From contig CP070682.1 of NCBI GenBank assembly GCA_020352595.1, positions 900,445-918,199 of the forward strand: a stretch of 17,755 nucleotides of DNA. Direction: 5' to 3'. Shown in pieces: positions 12,523 through 17,755 of the stretch (positions are counted from its first letter, which is position 1; each line of letters begins with the position of its first letter). A program made the translations under genes and the position numbers. A model generated the notes under the pieces. It did no database searches, was not told where the DNA came from, and worked only from the letters and a program-made list of their open reading frames with translations. The stretch comes from a bacterium (GTDB lineage Bacteria > BMS3Abin14).

Positions 12523-12951
12523 TCAGGGATTCTTTTGCTCGAGAAGCTGCCGCAGTTTGTCGGCGAGGCTCCGGACGTCGGCCTCGAGACGGTCGGTCAT
12601 CTGCTCGAGGGTCTTGTCGATCTCAGCACCCTTCTTCCGGTACTGGACCATGAACTGCTCCACCTCTTGCATGAATGCCTTCAGGGATTCGACCTTCTCG
12701 GACAGATCGCGTATGGACCAGTTGGAGTCGGCGAAATCCTTCCTCAGGGCCTCGACTTCCTGCTGAAGGGCCTGCAGCTTCTGGGCCGTTGTCGCAGGCC
12801 CCGGCTCCGTCTGCTTCTTCTCCAGAGCCGCGATGCGCCTTTCCTGGTCCCTGAGATCCCTGTTGACTGAGTCCATGTCCACGGCGGTGGCGCAGGCCGT
12901 GACCAGGACAACCGACAACAGCGCGGCGATGCGCGGCAGGGCAGCTCTCAT
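12523..12951 (-). CDS. Short coiled-coil lipoprotein downstream of pal
   Basis: A 142-residue predicted lipoprotein. An N-terminal hydrophobic stretch leads to the lipobox VTAC with lipidated C20, followed by ATAV with no Asp at +2, which suggests the outer membrane. The rest is almost entirely charged coiled coil (about residues 26-138), rich in Glu, Lys, Gln and Leu, including EKKQ, LQQEVEAL and MTDRLEADVRSLADKL. It sits 12 bases after pal, where many proteobacteria have cpoB (ybgF). CpoB starts with a trimerising coiled coil but continues into TPR repeats and is not a lipoprotein; no TPR is seen here. The ribosome site is poor, so translation is probably coupled to pal. It could be a periplasmic spacer or Tol-Pal partner; function is not established. 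Confidence 0.85.
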   Translation of the reverse strand: MRAALPRIAALLSVVLVTACATAVDMDSVNRDLRDQERRIAALEKKQTEPGPATTAQKLQALQQEVEALRKDFADSNWSIRDLSEKVESLKAFMQEVEQFMVQYRKKGAEIDKTLEQMTDRLEADVRSLADKLRQLLEQKNP

Positions 12952-12963
12952 GAACCCGCAGCT

Positions 12964-13530
12964 TTACGGAAGGGCGAAGTGTGCGCGCCTGTTCTGTCTC
13001 CAGGCATCCTCGTTGTGGCCCATGGCGAAAGGCCTTTCCTCGCCGTAGCTGATGGTCCTGATGCGGGAGGCGGGGATCCCGAGGCTCACGAGGTAGTCCT
13101 TGGCGGCGTTGGCCCTTCGCTCGCCCAGGCCGAGGTTGTACTCGTTGGTCCCACGCTCGTCACAGTGCCCCTCGATGAGGATGGTCACGCCGGGCGCCCC
13201 CTTCAGGAGCTGCGCGTTCCGGGCGAGTTTCTCCCTGGACTCGGCGGTGAGGTCTGATTTGTCGAAGGCGAAGAAGACGTCCACCATGTCCGCGATGTTG
13301 AAGGCCGGCTTGGGAGGCGGCGCAGGTGCCGGAGCCGGTGCGGGCGCCGGGGCGGGTGCGGGGGTGAACTCCTTGACAGCGGGCTCCGGGGCTGGTGCCG
13401 GAGCCGGTTCTGCCATGGGCTCGGCCGGGCCCGGTTCCGCCGGTTTCTTGGCACAGCCGCCCACCACTCCCAGGGTGAAAATCAGAACGATCGCCAATAT
13501 GACAAGGGTAGCTTTCCTTCCACGGATCAC
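12964..13530 (-). CDS. pal: Peptidoglycan-associated lipoprotein
   Basis: Outer-membrane lipoprotein that binds peptidoglycan and, with TolB and TolA, holds the envelope together during constriction. From the GTG start it has 188 residues: signal sequence with lipobox VGGC (C26), a long Ala-Pro linker (about 30-76), and an OmpA-like domain (80-188) with the Pal signature [22 protein letters not shown]. The GTG at 13530 has AGGAGG 6 bases upstream. An open frame continues to 13611, but that would put 27 non-signal residues ahead of the signal sequence. The Pro-Ala linker is encoded by GC-rich repetitive DNA (about 13320-13370) that could vary in length. It lies 248 bases after tolB, probably with its own promoter, and is followed by the coiled-coil lipoprotein gene. 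Confidence 0.96.
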   Translation of the reverse strand: MIRGRKATLVILAIVLIFTLGVVGGCAKKPAEPGPAEPMAEPAPAPAPEPAVKEFTPAPAPAPAPAPAPAPPPKPAFNIADMVDVFFAFDKSDLTAESREKLARNAQLLKGAPGVTILIEGHCDERGTNEYNLGLGERRANAAKDYLVSLGIPASRIRTISYGEERPFAMGHNEDAWRQNRRAHFALP

Positions 13531-13646
13531 TGTCCACCTCCTGATCGTTAAACCCTCAGTTTTGGAACTCCGGTACCCGCCACCCTCGGCGGCGGGGAAA
13601 AGATCTGCCATATTTTACACCTATACTGCCCCTGACACATTAAGAT

Positions 13647-13675
13647 GTTATACAGTATTATCCGGGCCCTTGTAA
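13647..13675 (-). promoter_or_regulatory. Candidate internal promoter for pal
   Basis: Minus strand -35 TTACAA (13670-13675, four of six) and -10 TATAAC (13647-13652, five of six) are spaced 17 bases apart. They lie in the 248-base tolB-pal gap about 115 bases before the pal GTG. A CCCGCC/GGCGGG hairpin (13576-13596) lies in the leader between them and pal. This could allow extra Pal to be made independently of tolQRAB. Confidence 0.5.
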
Positions 13676-13699
13676 ACCCGGAACCGGGTATGGCAGGGA

Positions 13700-13727
13700 C
13701 CAGAGGATGGGGGCGCAGACCCTCTGG
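13700..13727. repeat. Hairpin downstream of tolB
   Basis: CCAGAGG (13700-13706) and CCTCTGG (13721-13727) form a 7-bp stem with a 14-base loop, about 50 bases past the tolB stop. There is no T tract. It could mark a processing site or a weak terminator before pal. Confidence 0.4.
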
Positions 13728-13778
13728 CCGTAACCCTCCTCCAGCCTGAATCCCCTTTTCCAGGACCGACCCGGACCC

Positions 13779-15155
13779 TCATCTCGGCGACCAGGTCGGC
13801 TGCATCCTCTTCTCGGAACCGGAGGTCAGACGGATCTCCCTCCTGCCGTTACGGTCCACGGTGTAGATCTGATAGGTTCCGGTGCGATCGGACGCGAAGA
13901 CTATGTGACGGCCGTCAGGGCTCCAGGAGGGATCCTCGTTGTTGCCCTCCTCTCCGACGAGGAGCCTCGATTCCAGGGTGTCGGGGTTGACGAGGGCGAT
14001 GCTGAACTTCCCGTTCACCCTGGACGTGTAGGCGATGAGCTCCCCGTCCGGGGACCAGGACGGGGAGGTGTTGTATGCCCCGTCGAAGGTCACCCGGCGG
14101 GTGTCCGAACCGTCCGCGTTCATGACGAAGATCTGCGGTTGGCCGTATCGATCCGAGACGAAGGCGATCCTGCTGCCGTCAGGGGACCATGTCGGGGAGG
14201 CCTCAACGCTCCTGAGCCAGGTGATCCTGGTCAGTCCCTTGCCGCGGCTGTCCGTGATGTAGATGTCCGGATTCCCCTCCTCATCCCTCATGAAGGCCAG
14301 TTTTCTCCCGTCAGGCGAGAACTCGGCACCCACATCGACTCCCATGCCGCCCGTGATCTTTTCCTCCCCACCCTTGAGGCCGAGGGAGTAGAGGTTGGGT
14401 TCGCCGTGCTTGTAGCTCGTGTAGATAAGGCCCTCCCCATCCGGCCACCACACGGGCGAAAGGTTGATGGAACCGTTCCTGGTGACCCTTCTGGGCTGGG
14501 CCCCGTCGTAGTCCATGGCGAAGATCTCCTTGACCTCGCCCTGCGACTGGACGAAAAGGACCCTGGTAAGGAAGATCCCCTCGTCACCGGTCACCTGTTT
14601 CATCACCTCGTTGGCGAACATGTGGGCCATGCGTCGCAGCTGACCCGGCGAGCCCTTCCACCTCTTGGCGCTGATCTCCTTCTTCTGGAAAACATCGTAA
14701 AGGTGGAACTCCACCTCCACATCCCCGTCGCTTTTGAGGATGTAGCCGGTCTTGACGAGGGCCTCGGCGTTGATGAGCTCCCAGTCCTCGAATCCGAAGG
14801 AGCCGGTCTTGATGCCCGCGGTGGCGACATCCTCCATGTAGAGCAGCGGATCGAGGACCCGGAAAACACCCGAGAACTCCAGGTCTCCGGCCAGGACTTC
14901 CCTGGTCTCCCTCGCGATGAGGGGAACCGGCTCCGATCCCTCCATGGGTACGGGGACCTGGACCGCGATGGGCATCCTGCGGGTCGAGGGAGCGTTGATG
15001 TCCAGATAGACCTTGGCCGGCGCCATGACGGGCGTCGTCAGGATCACGAGAAGGACGACAGCCATGGAGAAAAGGCCTCTGGGCCGGGCTGCGGGAGCTA
15101 TTGCTCTCAAGAGAACCATAACGGCACCGGTTTTGCCTGCGGTGTCAGCGGTCAT
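13779..15155 (-). CDS. tolB: Tol-Pal system periplasmic beta-propeller protein TolB
   Basis: Periplasmic protein linking inner-membrane TolA to outer-membrane Pal. The 458 residues comprise a signal region (hydrophobic stretch at about 30-46, ending in PVMAPAKVYLDI), an N-terminal alpha/beta domain (to about 195), and a beta-propeller with TolB-type repeats: PDGEGLIYTS, SPDGRKLAFM, SPDGSRIAFVSDR, SPDGELIAYTS, SPDGRHIVFASDR, and a final TWSPR at the C-terminus. E. coli TolB has 430 residues; the excess is in the N-terminal leader. The ATG at 15155 is chosen with GAGGA just upstream; ATGs at 15119 and 15065 would give more conventional signal peptides and cannot be excluded. It starts 63 bases after tolA. 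Confidence 0.95.
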   Translation of the reverse strand: MTADTAGKTGAVMVLLRAIAPAARPRGLFSMAVVLLVILTTPVMAPAKVYLDINAPSTRRMPIAVQVPVPMEGSEPVPLIARETREVLAGDLEFSGVFRVLDPLLYMEDVATAGIKTGSFGFEDWELINAEALVKTGYILKSDGDVEVEFHLYDVFQKKEISAKRWKGSPGQLRRMAHMFANEVMKQVTGDEGIFLTRVLFVQSQGEVKEIFAMDYDGAQPRRVTRNGSINLSPVWWPDGEGLIYTSYKHGEPNLYSLGLKGGEEKITGGMGVDVGAEFSPDGRKLAFMRDEEGNPDIYITDSRGKGLTRITWLRSVEASPTWSPDGSRIAFVSDRYGQPQIFVMNADGSDTRRVTFDGAYNTSPSWSPDGELIAYTSRVNGKFSIALVNPDTLESRLLVGEEGNNEDPSWSPDGRHIVFASDRTGTYQIYTVDRNGRREIRLTSGSEKRMQPTWSPR

Positions 15156-15218
15156 TCATCCTCTGTTTCCGGCGGGGATCAGCGTGTTGTCCACCTCGAC
15201 GGGCATCCCGTTGGGCCG

Positions 15219-16052
15219 CTACCTCTGTGCCCTGAAGTTGATCCCCACCTCAAGCGGCTTGTCGCCGAGCTCCTTGGGCAGAGGAGGCAGCGGGCTGGCT
15301 TTCCTAATGGCCCTGATGGCGGACTGGTCGTAATAGGCGTTGCCCGATTTCTTCTCGATCCAGTACTGCTCGATGGTGCCGTCCGTGGCGATGCGGATCC
15401 CCACCACAGTGAGGAGGCTTCCATCGGCGGCCACCCCCTCCGGCAGGACCCACGATGACTTTATCTGGGCCCAGACGCGGTCATAGTAGGCCCTGAACCT
15501 CAGGTCGGCGGGGCTGCCGCCGCCTCCGCCGGCCGGCGAGGGTCCCACGGCCGTCGTCACTCCCGGCTGCGGCCGGGTCGCGGGTACGTCCTCGGTCCCT
15601 TCCCCGAGGCCCGCCTCCTGGGTGGTGTAGGACTCGTACAGCCTGCGCGCCTCCTGTTCGAGCTCCTGGATGCGGCGCCTGCGTTCGAGGCGCGCCGCCT
15701 CGTCCCCGCCGGTGGGCTGGACAGCCCTCACGGGTTCCTTCGCCACCGATGGCGGTGGGGGGACCTCCCGGGGCTGCTTTCTGGCGGTCTTCTCCTCGGC
15801 AGGAGCCGGCCTTGCGGGCGCCCTGGGCGCGGCCGCGGCGGGCTCCGGCGTGGTCCTGGGCGCGGGGGGGAGGCTCACGAGGTCCACCGTGTAGGTCGGA
15901 GCATAGGTGAGCCCCGACATCCGGAACAGGGTCATGCTCCCGGCCACGGCGATGACCGCTGCGTGGATGACGAGGGACACGATGAAGGAGCGCCTGAAGG
16001 CCGCTTCCCTGTGGTGCGGATCGCTCCCGGATGAGAGGGTCAGGGCCGACAC
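15219..16052 (-). CDS. tolA: TolA/TonB-family energy-transducing envelope protein (TolA of this operon)
   Basis: Inner-membrane anchored protein that spans the periplasm and transmits TolQR motor force to TolB-Pal. The 277 residues contain one N-terminal membrane segment (about 22-40) with the Ser-x3-His pattern (S26, H30) shared by TonB and TolA. A Pro/Ala-rich stretch (61-110), a short Arg/Glu helix (118-145), a glycine run (175-179) and a TonB/TolA C-terminal domain (182-277, [20 protein letters not shown] through [11 protein letters not shown]) follow. It is much shorter in its helical domain than the 421-residue E. coli TolA. The start is GTG with AGGTGA upstream, 4 bases after the tolR stop. 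Position between tolR and tolB supports TolA over TonB. Confidence 0.9.
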   Translation of the reverse strand: MSALTLSSGSDPHHREAAFRRSFIVSLVIHAAVIAVAGSMTLFRMSGLTYAPTYTVDLVSLPPAPRTTPEPAAAAPRAPARPAPAEEKTARKQPREVPPPPSVAKEPVRAVQPTGGDEAARLERRRRIQELEQEARRLYESYTTQEAGLGEGTEDVPATRPQPGVTTAVGPSPAGGGGGSPADLRFRAYYDRVWAQIKSSWVLPEGVAADGSLLTVVGIRIATDGTIEQYWIEKKSGNAYYDQSAIRAIRKASPLPPLPKELGDKPLEVGINFRAQR

Positions 16053-16056
16053 TGTC

Positions 16057-16482
16057 TCACCTGCGCTCCCGCCAGTCCGCTTCGGGCTCGGTGACGAGCC
16101 CGATCCTCTCGACGCCCGCTCCCTTGAGGACCGCCATGGCGGCGATGATGGTCCCGTAGGAGATCCTCGCGTCCCCCATGATATACACCGGCCGCCCTCT
16201 GATCTCCGAGAAGAGCGCCGGCGCCCTCATCCGGAACTCCTCCATGGTGAGGCTGTGGCGCTCCAGGTGGATGCGGCCGCTTCTGTCCACGGTGATGGTG
16301 ACGGCCCGGTCTCCCTGGCCGAGGGGGGCAGTCCCGGCGGTGGGCAGCTGGACGTCGATGCCGGACTGGAGCATGGGTGCGGTGACCATGAAGACGATGA
16401 GGAGCACCAGCATGACGTCCACCATGGGTGTGACGTTGATCTCGGACATCATACGGCGGTCGTTACCAGAACCTATGGCCAT
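16057..16482 (-). CDS. tolR: TolR, ExbD/TolR-family motor subunit
   Basis: Inner-membrane proton-channel partner of TolQ. The 141 residues have a short cytoplasmic tail, the family block [20 protein letters not shown] with the protonatable transmembrane Asp22, and a periplasmic domain that includes [14 protein letters not shown] and a C-terminal [27 protein letters not shown]. Two ATG codons lie in tandem at 16485 and 16482. GGAGG is 2 bases from the first and 5 from the second, so the second is chosen. The first would give a 4-base ATGA overlap with tolQ. The same frame is open far into tolQ, but that part is not coding. Confidence 0.95.
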   Translation of the reverse strand: MAIGSGNDRRMMSEINVTPMVDVMLVLLIVFMVTAPMLQSGIDVQLPTAGTAPLGQGDRAVTITVDRSGRIHLERHSLTMEEFRMRAPALFSEIRGRPVYIMGDARISYGTIIAAMAVLKGAGVERIGLVTEPEADWRERR

Positions 16483-17246
16483 CATCGCCTCCGTCTGAAA
16501 TGTCTTTCGATGATGTTCAGGAACTCGGCCGTGAAGGTCTTCATGTCGTTGTCCACGACCCTGATCTTCTGGATGAAATAGTTGTAGCCCACCACCGCCG
16601 GGATGGCGGCGGCCAGGCCCGCGGCCGTGGCCACCAGCGCTTCGGAGATCCCCGGGGCCACGGAGATGAGGCTGGCGCTGCCCGCCAGCCCGATGTTCCG
16701 GAAGGCGTTCATGATCCCCCATACGGTGCCGAACAGCCCGATGAAAGGCGCCGTGCTGCCTGTGGTGGCCAGGAAGGGCAGGGCCCTTTCCAGCCGGGTC
16801 AACTCCGTTTCCGCCGCCTTGGACAGGGCCCTGTTGATGTTTTCCGTGCCGTCGACGTCTTTGATGAGGCCGGCCGGTTCTTCGGGGTGCATTCCTGAAT
16901 CCTGCTGCCTCGCACGCGAGATCCTCACCAGTTCGATGTACCCGGCGCGGAAGATGGAGGCGACAGGCGAGAAGGTCATCTCCTCGGCCCCCTCGTGGAT
17001 GAGGCTGAGCCGCTGCTGGTTCAGGAAAAGGTGGTGGAAGCGCCTGTTCTCGGCCTCGGCCTGCCGGAACATGCGCCACTTGTAGAAGATGATGGCCCAC
17101 GTCATCACCGACATGAGCAGCAGCGTGAGCAGGACCAGTTGCACCAGCAGTCCTGATCGCATGATCATGGAAAAGACACCGAGTTCCACCTCGCGGCCTA
17201 CCTGGCCGGTGGCCATCAGTGCAAGGATCCAGGGATCGAAAGTCAA
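16482..17246 (-). CDS. tolQ: TolQ, MotA/TolQ/ExbB-family proton channel
   Basis: Inner-membrane subunit that forms the Tol proton channel with TolR and drives TolA. The 254 residues have a first membrane helix at about 33-55 ([20 protein letters not shown]), a large cytoplasmic loop, and two more helices in the conserved C-terminal part, including [20 protein letters not shown] and [19 protein letters not shown]. The cytoplasmic loop carries the [17 protein letters not shown] stretch, slightly longer than in E. coli TolQ (230 residues). The TTG start at 17246 is supported by AGGAGG exactly 5 bases upstream. It is the first gene of the operon; ybgC, often found before tolQ, is absent. Confidence 0.95.
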   Translation of the reverse strand: MTFDPWILALMATGQVGREVELGVFSMIMRSGLLVQLVLLTLLLMSVMTWAIIFYKWRMFRQAEAENRRFHHLFLNQQRLSLIHEGAEEMTFSPVASIFRAGYIELVRISRARQQDSGMHPEEPAGLIKDVDGTENINRALSKAAETELTRLERALPFLATTGSTAPFIGLFGTVWGIMNAFRNIGLAGSASLISVAPGISEALVATAAGLAAAIPAVVGYNYFIQKIRVVDNDMKTFTAEFLNIIERHFRRRR

Positions 17247-17251
17247 GTGCG

Positions 17252-17257
17252 CCTCCT
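17252..17257 (-). promoter_or_regulatory. Ribosome binding site supporting the tolQ TTG start
   Basis: AGGAGG on the minus strand sits 5 bases before TTG at 17246. The next in-frame ATG, ten codons later, has no such site. Confidence 0.8.
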
Positions 17258-17376
17258 AACCGGTCAGAACCGGGAGCACGGAGAACGGGTGTCTGGCATC
17301 GTTGAGGCACCCTGCGTCCGGCTTCCGGTTCCGGCCGTCTCCTTGTCCGGGCGATGGTGATCCATGTTCCCGTCCC

Positions 17377-17405
17377 TTTCTATGTTAGGTGTTCACCACT
17401 GTCAA
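17377..17405 (-). promoter_or_regulatory. Candidate sigma70 promoter of the tol-pal operon
   Basis: Minus strand -35 TTGACA (17400-17405) is a perfect consensus match. -10 TAGAAA (17377-17382, four of six) follows after 17 bases. The predicted leader before tolQ is about 125 bases. Confidence 0.6.
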
Positions 17406-17425
17406 CAAGAGGGAGGAGCGGGAGA

Positions 17426-17490
17426 TGCCCGGCGGGGCAGGACGCTCTGTCGCCGCGGCGCGCACCGGGCACTGTGCCCGATGACGGGCA
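17426..17490. repeat. Cluster of alternative hairpins after the cyclase-family gene
   Basis: CGGGCA at 17466 and again at 17485 can each pair with the single TGCCCG at 17475-17480, so two hairpins are mutually exclusive. A further TGCCC (17426-17430)/GGGCA (17435-17439) hairpin lies nearby. The cluster sits between the cyclase-family stop and the tol promoter, as expected for a 3' end, but there is no T tract. The rest of the 260-base gap (17247-17506) holds only the tol promoter and leader. Confidence 0.4.
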
Positions 17491-17506
17491 TGGGGCTCCA
17501 ACGCCC

Positions 17507-17755
17507 TCAATCTCCCCCCTTTTGAAGCACCACCCTGGCGGGGGCCCCGTCGCAGCCGGCGATCTTCAGCGGCAGGGCCGTCATCCGGTAGGGGCCCGGA
17601 GGGACTTCCCTGAGATCCAGTCCTTCCAGGATGACCACGCCTGAGCCGAGCAGCTCCCTGTGGACCTCGTCACCCTTGCCGTACTCCGCCACGGAGAGGT
17701 AGTCGATGCCCACGAGCCGCAGCCCCCTCTCGATGAGATAACGGGCCCCGTCCAG
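17507..17755 (-). CDS. Cyclase family protein (kynurenine-formamidase-like), C-terminal fragment
   Basis: The frame is open from the window's right edge to TGA at 17507-17509, giving the last 82 residues of a longer protein. The sequence RYLIERGLRLVGIDYLSVAE, then VHRELLGSGVVILEGLDL, PPGPYRMTALPLKIAGCDG and APARVVL matches the C-terminal part of the cyclase/kynurenine formamidase-like hydrolase family. The metal-binding HxGTHxD motif expected near the N terminus is outside the window. Members hydrolyse N-formylkynurenine, isatin or other amides and lactones; the substrate cannot be told from this part. It is transcribed in the same direction as tolQ, but the hairpins and tol promoter in between suggest a separate unit. 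Confidence 0.85.
   Translation of the reverse strand: MDGARYLIERGLRLVGIDYLSVAEYGKGDEVHRELLGSGVVILEGLDLREVPPGPYRMTALPLKIAGCDGAPARVVLQKGGD

Noticed and set aside
13531..13611. N-terminal extension of Pal to an upstream start
   Set aside because: It would place 27 residues ahead of the lipoprotein signal. The GTG at 13530 has an ideal ribosome site.
16057..17310. 417-codon minus-strand frame covering tolQ and tolR
   Set aside because: Only its last third is TolR. The earlier part is out of frame with TolQ, which has its own ribosome site and conserved helices.

Overview
The window is GC-rich and gene-dense and looks like a Gram-negative chromosome. It carries a complete tolQ-tolR-tolA-tolB-pal set with two lipoprotein signals, so the cell has an outer membrane. 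A fused TRAP permease with a TAXI-type binding protein, an MurR/RpiR regulator, side-by-side GluRS and GlnRS genes, and degenerate intergenic repeats together suggest a deltaproteobacterial-type (Desulfobacterota-like) lineage. That placement is an inference and needs a tree. Many starts are GTG or TTG behind strong AGGAGG ribosome sites.

Layout. (1) 1-3671, translation genes: the 3' part of gltX (+) with its terminator, convergent with glnS (-). The two flanking intergenic stretches are the only repeat-rich parts of the window: inverted repeats, TGTCTGG-type repeats, an exact 8-bp GTGCAC tandem and hairpins. (2) 3672-12270, one long minus-strand gene string: rpiR regulator, TAXI substrate-binding protein, TRAP 4TM/12TM permease, UspA-like protein, ATP-grasp ligase, KamA-family radical SAM aminomutase, M20 peptidase. 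The last four genes overlap or nearly abut. A strong sigma70-like promoter whose -35 and start regions are both palindromic precedes rpiR. (3) 12477-17405, tol-pal on the minus strand: promoter, tolQ, tolR, tolA, tolB, a 248-bp gap with its own candidate promoter, pal, a short coiled-coil lipoprotein, and a strong intrinsic terminator. (4) The right edge holds the C-terminal part of a cyclase-family (kynurenine-formamidase-like) gene.

How the genes may work together. The middle cluster is the part worth following up. A secondary transporter imports an organic acid or amino acid, a UspA protein sits where TeaD sits in the ectoine TRAP system, and three enzymes then follow: an ATP-dependent carboxylate-amine ligase, a 2,3-aminomutase and a zinc amidohydrolase/peptidase. 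The aminomutase has all catalytic residues of lysine 2,3-aminomutase, but the two aspartates that hold the lysine side-chain amine are Lys and Thr. It is therefore probably not a lysine enzyme; a side-chain carboxylate such as that of glutamate fits better. The cluster is a candidate, possibly undescribed, uptake and beta-amino-acid (beta-glutamate-like) conjugation or turnover system under RpiR control. The substrate remains unknown from sequence alone.
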